Shown here: in pieces, positions 36,108-49,118 of the stretch
Layout of the letters: the number at the start of each line of letters is the position of its first letter
Position numbering within the stretch: position 1 is the first letter of the stretch
Source of the DNA: Nannochloropsis oceanica
Lineage: Eukaryota; Sar; Eustigmatophyceae; Eustigmatales; Monodopsidaceae
Assembly: GCA_004519485.1 (NCBI GenBank)
Contig: CP038132.1
Coordinates: 1,266,641-1,330,640 of the forward strand
DNA: 64,000 bases
Direction of reading: 5' to 3'
The notes under the pieces: generated by a model
Told to the model about the DNA's origin: nothing
Database searches by the model: none
What the model saw: only the letters and a program-made list of their open reading frames with translations
Made by a program: the position numbers and the translations under genes

Positions 36108-38797
36108 GACGCTCCTTTGCTGCTAGTCCCTCCCCTTCGCTCTCGCACGTGGTCGGTTGACAGCCTTGGCAGCTTGTTGTGCCCGACACGCTCTTATCTT
36201 TTTAGTCTCGGCTCCATTCGCACGGATGCCGCGTTCTCTAGCCCTGTTAAGTGCGTATGTACATGTCGTCGTCGTGTGTGTGTGTATGAATGCACGGCCG
36301 TGAGGGGATGAGAATGGCCACTTGCATTCCACAGGCAGGTCCCTTCCATTCAAAGAAAAGCGACCGCCACGCGGCTTAGCCACAATATGCATCATGTTTT
36401 ATCGTCACGGTCACCCAATTCTCCTTCGTCGCGGCGTCAGGCACAGCACAGCGCCGTACGTTGTTACTGCTTCGCGCTTCGCCGACAGCGCAAAATTTGA
36501 CTTGCTAACGCTTGGTCCATGTGTCCTTATGTTACGCTGCCTTGGCCCTCACTAGGGTGGTGATACTCCATAAGTTGTCGGTAGAGACGTAAGGAAGAAA
36601 GAGTTACCCATTATAGTTGGTATTGCCAAGTACCCATCCCTCAGTTGGACCTATCAGGCGTACGCGTGCCCCCTCTCATCCCGCTAATAATCTAAAATTA
36701 AAAATCTGTAAAAAAAATAATCTGTGCATTTCGACTTCTTCTGGTTCTTCTTCTGTGGTTTCTGACAACAGCCAGAGAATCTTGTGGAGTGTCTTGAGGC
36801 AGAGGGAAATATATGGAGAGGTCGACAAGCTCGATAGTGTCTCGTTTAATTGTCAATCGATTCGTCTCGGAAAAGAAGTGTTTGCACGCCTCCACCCAGT
36901 CTGTCTAATCACAGCCTTTCTGTCAGCTTCTGAGTCTCAAATGGTCATCATTCCAATTCTCCAATGCCACAGAATCAAAGCGACAACAAAGAGGTTAACT
37001 CCCTTCATTTCATTTCTCTGAAACATTTCATTTCTCTGAAAGACTGGTCTTGGACAAGACAAGGTCAGATGGGTCGTGCGTCCCGTGTTCGGGACCATGG
37101 GCCCATGGGGGCTAATTTAAACTTAGTGCTTTGCCAAGATGGTGCCCTTCACGACCTCTTTTTTCCTCTTTCCTCTTTCCTCACACAGTCGCAATCACAT
37201 ATCCGGCATTGTCCTGAGGAATCTGCGAAGGCGGAGTGGCGCTTGGTTTATCCAATATAGACCCACACATGATAGATGTGGATTATTTATACGACGAAGT
37301 CATCATCGTGTGCCTTGCGTACGTGTACTTCTTAGGCGGATGCCATGACTCCGACTCCGACTCCGACTCCGACTCCGACTGTAGCACCAACTCCCCGGAC
37401 GCAGACACGAATGGCTCGAGAAGCAACCAAGCAGCGCCGCTGGTCAATTGGGACCGGGCTACGGGGGGAAAAAGGAAACGCGCCACAAGAAAGCAGACCA
37501 CTTAAGCTTCTCCATTTCAAAATTTCCACTCCAACCCCTATATTTACGCCCTGTTTTTATATCTGTGTAAGTGATAATGTGGCTGTGGCTGTGATATGTC
37601 TGTGCACTTGTCCCTCCACTCATCACTCGCGCAACTCTACCCCACCACATCCACAGTGGTGAATGGTCCAATTGACCACACAGATGGATCAAGATTCCAA
37701 GACGCACAGGGAAGCTGGTATCCGTCAAAGACGTATATACACAGAAGGCCCGCGACGATTACGATGTTGTCTTCATCAAATACATCCATCATGTGTGGGT
37801 CCATATTGGATAGGATAAATCGAGCGCCGCCTTTGTAGACTCCTCAAGACAACGCTGTGTATGTGATTGTGACTGTGCTGGGAAAGGAAAGAAGGGGCCG
37901 TGAAGGTGTTGGCAAAGCCTTGCATGTGAGCATTTAAAGTGTTTTAAGTTAGCCTCTAAGGGCCAATGGACAAGAAACACACATATTGAGTAGACTCCTG
38001 GGTCACGCTTGTGATACATAGGCTTGCTTTCGCTATTTAAGGGTTTCTTTCGCTATTTAAGAATGCCTTTGCTATTTTTTGGTCATCCTCCTGGTCGAAC
38101 ACACACCTGGGCCCGCTTTAAAATATTTTTTTTTGCCAAATATTTAGGAGTACATGCTATTTACGGGTGCGACCTTCCCTATTTTTTTGTATTTAATAGA
38201 AAAATTGGCTACACACTTAGCATGGTTGGAGTCCAAATCATGGTCTTTTAACAAAAGATTTCGCATTTTGAGACAAAGTGTCTGACTCATCCTCCCTCTT
38301 ATTCGCTGAAAAACTTTCCTTGCAGAGGTAAACAAGATGCGCAATGTTCACAACATCCTATAAATTCCAAAATTTAACATTTGATTTGCTTTGTTAGACA
38401 CTCTCTATATCACTCTACTCCTTATCTTTCCCTCGCTCTCTGTCGTCCAAGCGGTATTTGCTTTATTTATTTTCTTGCTTTAACCCTTTTCTTTCATGGA
38501 ACTTTGTTGAAAGAGAGGACTAGATCAGGTTTTATTTTTTGGGGAAACTGCAATCGCTCCAGTCTCCCAAATGCACCCACTGTCATCATAGTCAGCATTT
38601 CTACTTTTTAAATCATCTTCATAGTCGGCTGCTCCACACAATTTCCTCACACTTTATAAAATTACGCTTGTCATGAAATGAAAGGAAAAAGAATGCTATG
38701 ATCTCATCATGCCCTCTCCCCCCCATTGTCCTACGCAGATTTCTTGAATTAAGCGCCCTTCTCCTCCGTACTGAGCGCTACCTATGCATCACATAAA
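36108..38797. other. Spacer between duplicated gene pairs
   Basis: 36108-36720 matches 45808-46440 with decreasing identity. 36775 onward is the left edge of unit 2. The interval from about 37050 to 38330 has no counterpart in unit 1 and contains the inverted repeat described separately. No ordinary gene recognised. Confidence 0.55.
37070..38005. mobile_element. Diverged long inverted repeat, possible fold-back element
   Basis: The sequence at about 37085-37350 and the reverse complement of about 37720-38000 align over roughly 260 bases with indels. Shared blocks include TTGTC(C/T)TGAGGA, TATCCAATAT(A/G)GACCCACACATGAT and CTTTGCCAA. Both arms read as related peptides (DPHMIDVDYLYDE against DPHMMDVFDEDN), so they may be two inverted fragments of one former gene. 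A (GACTCC)n run at 37348-37380 ends the left arm. It is absent from duplication unit 1, which supports insertion. No intact transposase or clear target-site duplication is visible. Confidence 0.5.
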
Positions 38798-40799
38798 TTA
38801 CAACCACATCGTCGTCCCGAACAGTTTCCGTCTCCTCCCCTCCTTGGACAACTCAAATAGGCTCGACACCCCATACAAAGTACCCCCCCCGGCCATCCCC
38901 GGCTTCAACACCGTCGCCCGTATTTGATAATCACCTGGAGGACATGTCAATGGCGCAGTAATGTGCACTCTTGGTGCCACCACCGAGCCCCTGCTGTCAG
39001 TCGTGAGGACTGCCAAGGGACAGCGCCACGGGAGAGTCCCGACGCCTCCTGCCTCCTCTTCCTCCTCATGCGCCACGCGCAACGCCACCACTTGTACCCG
39101 GACATCGGCCGGGAAATTCCGCAACGTCAACTGATAGTCTTTCTTGTAAGTGAGATGGTCGATGGGGAGGGAGGGGAGAAGGGGGTCCAGTAACTCGACA
39201 CTGAACTTGCCCATGTCCTGGACCAGAGGCTCATCATTCACGAACACCTCCGCATCATAGGCAGGAATGTAGAGGCTCTTCTCAAAATTTAGACTCACAC
39301 TTTCCACACCCTTCTCCGCCGCTCCCCCATACGTCCGCAGGTAGTCAGCCACTGCCACGCCAAGCTCTCCTTCCTCCACTTCGGTCGTCGCTTCCATCGC
39401 CGCTGCTGCTGATACTACTGCTGGATCATCGCCCGCCTGCTGGACCTGCTCCTGCAACCGACGTCGCGCGGCTTCTCGGGCTGCAGCTCGTACCTCATCG
39501 GGGTCTTCCTCCCCTTCTTGCATCTCCAAATGCCTCGAAGCGTCTTGCACCGGATCCCGGACTCCCAATGCCCGCAGCGTTCGCCGCGTCTTGGGCTTCG
39601 AGTTCGAGGTCAATATTACCGTATGCTTGTGCAGCTGCAGCTCCACGTCTTCCTCTGTCCACTCTTCCCTCCCGCCCTCGGTCGTCTGCAACCGTCGTCG
39701 ACGCTCTTGATAGAGATACCCCCCTTCCTGACCCAGTTCTTTTGGGTAGAAATGCGCGAACATCTCGTCGATCGCCTTTGAAAACACCTGGATCTGCATC
39801 GCTTCTTCCCCCAGCACCTGATGGTACGGATCAGACACATCCCCTCCCAAAGCAAACGACAAGGCATCTTTCAGTGAAGACATGCTGAGTGTTCGGTTCA
39901 CGCTTGTCGTCACTACATCTAGATCTGCAAGGAGAACGAAGCGTGCTTCGGCTTTCGGATCAACAGGGATGTCGTCGTTTTCAGCAGCACTGGCAGCGGC
40001 TTCCGCACGACGGATGGCATGAGAGCTGGATGAGGTAGCAGGAGCGGTAGGACGGACGGAGTTTACAAAGCCACCACCACCACCACCAGCAGAAGCAGCA
40101 GCACCAGCAGCAGCAGCACCACCTCCACCAGAGCCAGTACGCCATTTATGTGAAGACGAACCAGACTTAACGATAGCACCATCGCCCAGGTTCCGCGCGG
40201 ACTGAGGCTGCTCCTCCACCTCACCTAACACGCTTTGAAGTGCCTTGTCGTGCAAAGAGGCGACAAATGATGTATCGCAATACGTTTGATAATCACAACC
40301 CTCGCTTCCTTTCCCCTCCAAGACGTCCACACCGCACACACCACAGAAGGCTTCAGGCGCGCTTTCGACATGCATTGTCACCGGCTTCGCTTGAAGGAGT
40401 CCGTCTCGGTATTGACCTTGCCTGGTGGTCGTCATGGAGGCAGCGCGGATAGTAGACAGGGAACGTTGCATGTTTTGGACCATCTGCACGAGAGAAGCAA
40501 GAGGGAGTGAAGGAAACCATTGAGTGTGATGAACCCCGATCTCTGCATATCTCGAACATATATGGCGAGCGCGTCTCATGCTCCCTTCTACCCTCTCTTT
40601 CTTGTACTTCCCGCCTTACCTCCAAGACCCCTTTTCCGAGGACTGCCTGAAGAATGGAGTTGTCGCTTATCGACGATGAAGACGAGGAAGAATCCGTGTC
40701 CCCACTCTGTTTATCCTGCTTGTACGGAGACAAGCCAAAGGCCAAAATGGAGGTCTGTGTGTAATATACAGTATGGGTGGCGAATAACAGGAGAAACAT
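38798..40799 (-). CDS. Secreted protein with Kre9/Knh1-like C-terminal domain (copy 2)
   Basis: Exons 40799-40620 and 40483-38798 give 621 residues. The predicted protein is the same as copy 1 for roughly the first 540 residues. All visible differences fall in the last 70 or so: one Thr/Ala change after the Glu run, then D/G and N/S changes and KKKLY against RRKLF near the end. Signal peptide, linker and C-terminal motif are as in copy 1. The gene again starts about 68 bases after the stop of its beta-helix neighbour. Both copies are intact, so both could be expressed. The clustering of changes at the 3' end suggests a recent gene-conversion tract ending there. Confidence 0.65.
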
Positions 40800-40867
40800 G
40801 ACGTGAGCGTAGATTAAGCGCGTTTTTCATGACAGCCTTTCAGATTCCCTCCATCTCTTTCAACCAC

Positions 40868-43800
40868 TTATTTCACCTTCGCCAAAGTTTCGAACGCCCC
40901 TGCCGCGTTGCTAGTGCTTATCATCCCTGCAGCCACTGAATGATTGTTGCTGCTATTGCCGCGGACGCTGCTGCTATGATTCATTGCGGGAAGCGTCCCT
41001 TGGTCTTGATAAGTCATCTGACGCTGCCGACGTTCTCCACCGGGCTTTCCTATTTTCTCTTCCCCTTCAGGAGGCTATGGGCGTAAAGAGACAAGAAATG
41101 GATACGATATAGAGATAGAGAAATTGGGTATATCTTCTTGTCTGATATTCTCCTTATCTCTTCATGTCTTCCGCTTTTCCTGACCTCCTTCATCTCCTCC
41201 CTCGCTTCCTCCCACCCGTCCAACTAACCTCCTCCTGGATATCACATCCTTGCAGAGGCTTAAATAATCTGATTGGTCCACCAGCCCAGGCTTCTACAAA
41301 CGGCTCGCAAGAACCCTACAAGTTTAGGTGTGTTTATCATGCAGAGAGATGTAGGAGTGTTTAGGGGCGCGCAAATGGGAGTGTGTGTTTTGGAATGATA
41401 ACTTTAGCTGGCTGCTTCCCCTCGTTCATTCCTGTCCTTACCATGATCCAAAAGTCTACGTGCAGATTCACGATGGCAATCAGCTCAATCAAAGGCGACC
41501 TGCCCATGACCGCTGCCCCGAGCCCCACGAAAATGGAGCCACCTATGCCATAGAAGACTTCGACTCCCGACATGTTGATAAAAGGGCTATATATCCAGAC
41601 GAGAAACCCAGAAGGAACACTTGCCATGGACCCGTACATAAATGCTGCCCAGATTCCGGCGAAGACACACACAGGAGACCAGTGGAAGGAGGTGATTCCC
41701 ACATTGTATGCGTAGCCACCCTGTGTGTCAGGGTGAAACCGAATTATGTCCAGACCAAGAGCAACGATTAGAAATACATCTACTGACACACAGGCGGCCA
41801 TATGCACATTGATGAAGACAGAAACACGGACACAAAAGTGAGTGCCAGATAGATTGACAAAGACAAACATACACGCGCACGCAGGTCGATCTGAATTCAT
41901 TGATATCTTCATATGAAACATGACCTCGAGAAATCACGCGCACACTTCTATAACTGATTACAGAACAAAAGCACCCGTACTCACCGCTCCGCCTTCCCCG
42001 CCGATGGAAACAAAGGAGACAAAGGGCGAAAAATGCCCAATGTAGACCCCAGCACCATTGAAGGTAAAGCCACCGAGGAGGCCACTGTAAAGAATGCCCA
42101 GGAACTGCGTCCCGTCATGTTTCATTAGGCGTGCAATTGTGAGTATGAGCTTCAAAATCTCATTGGGGGGGTCGCCGATATCTTTCAGCCTCTCTCTCTC
42201 CGGTCCTACTATTGCCTTACCTGATTGGCAGCCACGTGAGTTGTAACCATCACACCGACGATGTTTGCAACGTCAAAACCGATCCCGAAGGCGCCTAAAA
42301 TTGCATAGAAATCCTGAATGGCGGTAGCAGTAATGATTGCGGCACCTAGGGTAGGAAGAAAAGAAGGATGGGATGGTGGGAGGATGGAAGAAAGGTCCAG
42401 AGCCGTTTCTTTTCTTCGAGACCAACGCCTCGCTTCGCCCTCTCCCCTTCCAACAATTTTGATAAATACCTGCACCGTTGGTCAGCGCACCTATGCCGTT
42501 GAAGTTCTCAATCACACTAAATATGTGTGCATTTATATTCATGCAATCTGTTAGTATTGTTTTACTCATTTCCAGCTTTCCCTCCCTTCCACCCTCCCCC
42601 TTTCAATCCCTAACCTGTTGAACATAAATTGCGAGCCGGTTATGATCATCGCGCCCGTCGAGAGAAAGATGGCCTGGAAAGAAACAACAGGAGGATTTGG
42701 TAGATGAAAAAAATGGATAGCTTGTCTAGACCTTCCTTCACGCCCTATCTCCCTCCCTTCGTCCCTCGCCCCTTCCCTATCTATCTACCTGCCCCAGGAC
42801 AGCTGTAAAGGAGGCAAAATTATTAATTATCATGACAGAGAAATTGATGACCATCAGACCTCCCCACTGAGAGATCGCGAGGCCTGGAAATAGGAAGGAA
42901 GGATAGGAGGGGAGGAAAGAAAGGAGGGATGAAGGGAAAGAGACACAAGAAATGCCAGTGAGAGTCTTGTAAATATGGAAGTGACGATTGTTATCTCTCA
43001 GTCAGGCCATGAATGAGGTATATTGCAAGGGAGGGTAAAGAATCAAAGAAAAATGAGGACGTACCCATGCCCGTATCGAGACCGAAAACTGTGTTCAAAA
43101 CCCATATGCAGCCGGTGAAGTAGGCCTCACCGCGAAGGAGGAAGATATCATCACCAAAGCGGAGACGATCTGTCAAGGGGGTGAGGTACTAGAGCGGCAA
43201 AAAAGAAAGGAGGGGTCGAGGTCAATTACGATTTGAATGTCTTTCGTGGAGGAAAATCGACAATTAGAAGCAAACTTGAAGAAAAAGAGGGTGGGGATTA
43301 GTGTTAATGTTAGGTAAAGGGCTGGGTGAGGGTAATAAAGAAGGATCATCAATCTTACCTCCAAATCCCAGAAAGTGCATCGTAAGAAGTTCACACGCCC
43401 GCCTGCCATGAAGACCTGTCAAGTGTAAGTGTGCACGCATGTGTCGAGTTAGGCAAGGCAAGCCTTTCTCACCCTCCCTACCCCCATCCGTCCGTCCGTC
43501 GTCCCTGTCTGAAGCTAGACACCCTCTCTTCCTCCTTCTCCCTCCCTGCACGTACGTGGTTGCCATAGATCCTCACTCCCACTTGTCCGAAGGACATACT
43601 GAGCGAATCCTCTACTTCCTGTCATTCGGAATACATAAGATAAGATAAGCGCGTGAGCATATACGTACACACAGACACATGGACACAGACAGAAAAAAAG
43701 ACACTCCCTTCCCTCCTTCCTCGACAGAATCCAATGTGTACGATACAAACAAGACGTCAATGAAAGGAACCCACTATGTCAATTCCCCTTCCCTTCTTCC

Positions 43801-45807
43801 TTCCCCTCCTCCCTTCTTACAGCTATTGTTCCTTCATCTCCCAAAAACGTCACCCCGATAAAATCAGCGCCAACCACACCCGGCTCCAAGAGGACGGTCC
43901 CTCCCCTTATTTCGATTATTTCGTCTCGAAAAAAATTGTTTTCGGTTCGATTCTTGTTTGCCTGCAACTCGGCTTCTGTCGACCAGGAGCGAGGACGGAC
44001 CTCGCCCTTGCCTGCATTAATGCGCAAGTGGCGAAGGGTGAGGTGGGCACCGGCCTGGGACGGAAGGAGGAAGGGGAGGGAAGAGAGGAGAGGAAGGTGA
44101 GACTTATCCTCGCGATTGTCCCTGCTGCCGCCATTGCTGCTGCTGCTGCAGCAGCATTGCTCATTCAAGTAGACCTGTATATGCTCCTGCTACTTTTGCC
44201 GATGCCGTGCTCACATGCAACGTAAGGGCGTCGGGACCTTTAGCAAAGATGCAGAAGGGAGAGAAGGAGGGGAAAAAGAAACAAAAGAAAAGATCAGAAG
44301 TAGGGAGAAACGAGGCTTACCTTCACCCGGAGACAGCGCACAGACTCCGCGCAGTCAATAAACGGCATCATCACAGAGTCTCCTTGGATCGTGACCGTGC
44401 GGCGGACGACGATTTCCTTGTACAGCTGGTATTGCCCATCCTTGTCTTCACTGTCATCCACCTCTCCTTCCACGTCCGGATCGTCGTCATCCTGTGGGAA
44501 AGGCGATGAGAGGGAGGGTGGGAGGAAGAAAGTAAGAAAGAAAGAAATCCATTACTTGACGCGGAAGGTCCATCCGCCCTTCCCCCATCTCTGGTTCGCT
44601 CCTCCCTCTACTCCTTTCATTCTCGTGACTCTATGTCCTCCTCACATACTCTATATCCTCTTAACATTTCTATGCCATCCCGCTGACAGACGCTAGATCA
44701 TTCATCTCAAACACCGTCGCCTCCCTCCTTCCCTCCCTCCTTCCCTCCTTCCCTCCTTCCCTCCCTCTCTCCCTCCACCCCCTACCTTATCCTGGGCCGC
44801 CTCCCCCACGTCGTTACTAACAGAGGCTAGTTGGATCATCTCACATTTCTCCTCGTAAACCGCTTTGCGCAGCTCTATCGAGTTCTCTACATAACACACC
44901 CCTCTCTCCTCGTCCACCTCCACGTCCTGCCCCTCCTCGCCCATGTCCTCCTGCTCTTCCTGCGCTGCCTTGATCTCGCTCTCCTTCTCCTCTCCCTCTG
45001 CAGCGGGAATCTCATTCCCCCAAAAATCAACCTTCTGTCGCGCCTTGTCTGCGTTCAATGCGGCAGCATCGTCCAATATTTGCTGTAGGGAAGGAGCCGG
45101 CGCGGGTTTCGCTGGGGCTGCTGCTCCTGCTCCTGCCCCCGTTGCTGCTGCTGCTGCAACGGTTGGGGTGAGAGGTAGAGCCGAAGAAGGAGTGGATATC
45201 GTTGCTTGTGGTGGTGATGATGGTGGTGGTGCTGCTCTTGTTACTGCTTGAGTCGCATCTGGTGCGACTCCATCAATCAAACTATTGAAAACACCCTCTC
45301 CATCACTACTGCCTTTACTGCCACTGCTGCTTCTACTCCGACTACTGATGGTCCCATCACCTATAAAGACAAGTCCCACCGCCACTAGAATGATGCCCAG
45401 CGCCAAGACAACCTCCCAACGCACGCGTTGCCGCCTGAACTGCAGCTGCTGTTCGGTGGTGTTGACGGTAGTCGCCCCCGTTGCCGCAGTCGACTCCGGC
45501 TGGGAAGGATGGAGGGAAGGAGGGAGGAAAATGAGCTCACATGCCGTATGAAGAGATGCCTGCAGTAGCTGGCCATGACCAATCGTGCACACACATAGGA
45601 AGCAGGCTGATCATATTAGCAGTCCATTTCATCCCATCACTCCACGATAGCGTGAATTCTGGAATGACGATCACTGGGTGGAATGAATATGGAGATCTAC
45701 ATTCCTCGCACCCTCAGGACAACGATTCACAGAATCGTCTCTTCTTGCTCCCTATCCCATCCCCTTTTCCATTCCCCACTTACGTCGTCAATCTCTGGTA
45801 GCATCAT
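40868..45807 (-). CDS. Type II membrane-anchored right-handed beta-helix protein (copy 2)
   Basis: Same exon plan as copy 1, start at 45807 (MMLPEIDD) and stop at 40868. The N-terminal anchor, stalk and first helix coils are nearly identical to copy 1, with a few changes next to the membrane helix. The coils encoded at about 41450-42900 differ at many residues while keeping the strand pattern: GGLMVINFSVMIINNFASF, QDFYAILGAFGIGF, VNLHVDFWIM against ENPHADFWIM. Introns there differ more than exons. The C-terminal tail is again almost identical. It is therefore a full, probably functional paralogue whose helix core has diverged. The substrate is unknown; surface polysaccharide is a guess from the fold. 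Confidence 0.7.
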
Positions 45808-48435
45808 GACGCTCCTTTGCTGCTAGTCCCTCCCCTTCGCTCTCGCACGTGGTCGGTTGACAGCCTTGGCAGCTTGTTGTGCCCGACACGCTCTTATCTT
45901 TTTTGTCTCGGCTCCATTCGCATGGACGCCGCGTTTCCCTAGCCCTGTTAAGTGCGTATGTACATGTCGTCGTCGTGTGTGTGTATGAATGCACGGCCGT
46001 GAGGGGATGAGAATGGCCACTTGCATTCCACTGGTTGATCCCTATCGAACAGAGAAAAGCGACCGTCGTACGGCTCAACAATGCTTAGATCCTCATTTTA
46101 ATATAGAGATAGATCGCGGTCACCCAATTCGCCTTCGTCGCGGCATGAGGACTTTGAAACAGGGGAGGGACAGGCATGTTGCCTCGCGTTCGCCGACGGC
46201 GCAAAAATTGACTTTTTGTTGACGCTTGGTCCATATGTCCTTCTGTTACGCAGCCCTGGTCCTCATTACGGTGGTGGTACCCCATGAGATGCATATGCAG
46301 ACGTCTAGGACGAGATGGATGAAGTACGCACGGTCCAATAATAGTTGGTGTTGCCGGATACTCATCTCTCAGTTGGACCACCCACGCGAGCGCGTGCCCC
46401 CTCCTCATCTCGCTGATAATCGAAATCTTAAAAACCTCTCGCGCGCGTCCTAGCCCGTCCGTTCTCAACTGATGTTGTCTTGGCACCTGAGCGCCCTTAC
46501 ATGTATCTGGCAGGTAAACGCGTTCCACGTACATACTTTAAATAGGTACACACTAAGGCTTCCAGATGAGTGTTTCGATTCTGGTTAAAACGTCTTGTAG
46601 AGGGCAAGCTACAAGCTAGAGTAATACAATACAAACCCCCGCCACCATCGTTACGATGACAAACGTTGGTACCACAAAGTGTCCACAGTACACACCTGTA
46701 GCAAGGATGATGGATACTACCTTCGCAACGAAGCCTGGATATCTGGATTCCAATCTATGGGTGGCTGCAGCAAGGAAATCTTGGCCTGTCGTCCCTTTCT
46801 TGCCTCTTGCAGGGAACCTAATACGTGAGGAGTCGCGATTTGTATGTACGAGGAAGTAAATAGGAGATGTCTGCTTAAGGATAATGACCCAGAAGGGTCA
46901 AGTAAGATGTGGAGGAGTTGAGGAGGGGACGGCAAGGAGAGGAAGAAAACAGAGGAAGGGGAGGAGGAGAAGGAGGGAGGAAGAGGAAAGAGGGCGGACA
47001 TATTATGTCTATTTTGCGTATTGTGACGCACGCATACACTTTATACATATTCTGACACGTGATTTTTATCCTTCAAAGATTCAAGTAGTAAGGACTTCAA
47101 TCCATGTTGCATACTATGGGTCTGGAGGTGAGGGCGGCGCCAGAGGAGCGCCGTTACATGCCTTGTCATACTCATATTGTCCAAGAAGGGCAAGGTGGGA
47201 ATGCGTGAAGAGGGGTCCTATATCATTCCACTTGTCACCCACTCGAAGCGCGTGTTTGACCCGAAACTCAGACCCGCGTCCGTGTGGAACTGAACCACCG
47301 TCGGAGCTACTACGAGTCCGAGTGATCGGGCGTTCGACTGGAAAAATTTTTTCGAGAAAGAGAGCAGGTCCAATGGCCAGGCTATTTATCGGAAGGGCCT
47401 GCACAGATAGACACCTACTCAGTTCGCTGCTTACTTTCGTGAAAGTGCCCTAGAAAGAAGGGAAAAGATCAGGCAGTCCCTTCGGTCCGTGATGCTTATC
47501 TTTTACCTTCACAAAAATCACTTTCAGATTTTCGCCTGTTCACGATTACTCGTATGAAGAGATGGGGGAAGAGAAGACGGACGCATCAGAGGTACATATG
47601 GGGAATCCCTGCTCTAGAGGGAATGATGGGTGAGGTTCAAGTCATGGTACGGGAACATGCCGGGGGGAAATGCGGAGTGCCTGGCGCTATAGCGACGTTT
47701 CAAAAACCAACGACTCTAAGAGGATGACAGCGCGTCAAGACAAAGCAATGGCCTTTTGTGATGGGCAATTCTTCCCCTTTTCCCTTCCTGTCGTGGGCGA
47801 AGATCTGGATTCGTTTGTTTGCACGTGTGAGTAGTTTTATGGAGGTTGGGAACGATAATAAAATTGACAAAACAGGCCTACTGCCTTTGATAAATCGCTT
47901 CTTTGGCAGATTAGCTGTTTCTATATGTAATGAAGGGTACATGCGGTGTGTAAAGAGGTCACTTTACCCTAAACGCCATGGGCCTGGTAAATTGGTAGAT
48001 GGTAAACGTTGAGCTCGATCGCTTCAACTGCAGCCAAGATTTGACTACCACCATATGTTCCCCGCTCTTCTCTCCTCGCTCCCTCCTGTCCTTGCTATTT
48101 AGGTGCGTGTATAAATCACACGTTTTCCCATTTTTTCGTCTACCTGGTGAGGTTTATGTGGAGTGCCTTTGGCCATCACCTCCTTCTATGGTTGGATGGA
48201 CCTCCCGGTCCAACCCCGCCCATGTTGGAAGCAGCGCAGCATGTGGTTGCCTTGCTTGAAGGGACATACAACTCTTTCACATGATTTTGTGATATTGTGT
48301 GTCCATTTCTCACTGTTTTGTCCCTTGTCGATGGAAACAGCCGCAGAACCAATAACAGCACGATAACCGCAAGGACTAATCTTTCCCCTCTCCACTGCCC
48401 TGCCCTACCGCCCTGTGCAGGTGAGCAAACACACA
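45808..48435. other. Long intergenic region after the duplication
   Basis: The first 630 bases are the right end of duplication unit 2. From about 46440 the sequence is unique, with AT-richer composition and few GGGA tracts. I find no supported gene. The last part (about 48000-48435) should hold the ferredoxin promoter. Confidence 0.45.
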
Positions 48436-49118
48436 ATGCGCTGCCTTGGTACCCTCCTTCTGCTGCCCGCCCTGGCCAGCGCTTTCCTAATTCCCAGTGT
48501 TCCCTCTGCTCGCGCCCGCACCTGCCTCAACGTTGGCTCCAATGCGAAGATCGATGTGCCCCCTGACCTGGAGGGGAAGCTTGATCCCAAGCGGTGCGTC
48601 GTCGTCTTGTGCCCCCCCCGCCCTACTCTAGATATCATACCCTTCCTCCCTCTCGTTGATCATGCATTGAGATTCGTTGATCGCTGGCGAAGCGACCTTG
48701 CCACCCGTCCACTCACTCGCCTTCCAACCACCATCCTCTCTCCAGTCACTGGGACGTAGTCATGACGTTGAATGGCGAGACCAAGACCGTCTCTGTCAGT
48801 GAAGGCACATCCCTTTTGGATGCAGCAGAAGAAGCTTTCGGGGACCCTCCTTGTATGTGCCGTAACGGTGTCTGCACCACGTGTGCCGCGGAAGTGACCA
48901 AGGGCGGGCATGGCTCATGGGTGGCTGCCATCGAGTCTCTCTCGCCCGAGCAGCGTGATGCCGGTTTCATCCTTTCGTGCCAAACGTACCCGTGTGGACC
49001 CGGCTTGGAAGTGCGATTGAATGCCCAGGAGGAGGTGTATGAAAGTCAGTACGCCAAATACGAGAAGAAGGCGCACAGTGAGTTGGAGAAGAAGAAGGGG
49101 TTCAACATTTTCGCATAA
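48436..49118 (+). CDS. Plastid plant-type 2Fe-2S ferredoxin precursor
   Basis: Electron carrier of the plastid stroma. Exons 48436-48593 and 48746-49118 join in phase to 176 residues. The leader MRCLGTLLLLPALASAF is a signal peptide ending in the heterokont ASAF motif (Phe at +1), followed by a Ser/Arg transit stretch. The ferredoxin domain starts at WDVVMTLNGETKTVSV. Cluster ligands are CRNGVCTTC and the later C in FILSCQTYPC, giving the CX4CX2C...C pattern. The usual CRAGSC is CRNGVC here. After the domain there is an extra Lys/Glu-rich tail (YESQYAKYEKKAHSELEKKK), longer than in photosynthetic PetF proteins and reminiscent of the FdC/C-terminally extended class. So it may be a specialised ferredoxin rather than the main photosystem I acceptor; that subtype is an inference. 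Confidence 0.92.

Larger units (their letters stand above)
28280..36720. repeat. Tandem duplication, unit 1
   Basis: Copy 1 of a two-gene segment, paired with unit 2 at about 36775-46440. Alignable landmarks run from CTTGTGGAGTGTCT (28288 / 36780) through both genes to GCGTGCCCCCTC (36665 / 46393). The two genes keep the same order, strand and spacing. Identity is uneven: very high at about 29000-31280 and 33700-36200, clearly lower at about 31300-33400 and in the outer intergenic parts. Confidence 0.85.
36775..46440. repeat. Tandem duplication, unit 2
   Basis: Copy 2 of the two-gene segment. It is longer than unit 1 mainly because of extra sequence at about 37050-38330. Offsets between matching landmarks are 9778 in the Kre9-like gene and about 9700 in the N-terminal exons of the beta-helix gene. 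The difference reflects shorter introns in the middle of the second beta-helix gene. Confidence 0.85.

Noticed and set aside
46441-47460. Several 90-190 codon frames after the duplication
   Set aside because: No domain, no splice pattern and no family resemblance; composition is like the surrounding spacer.
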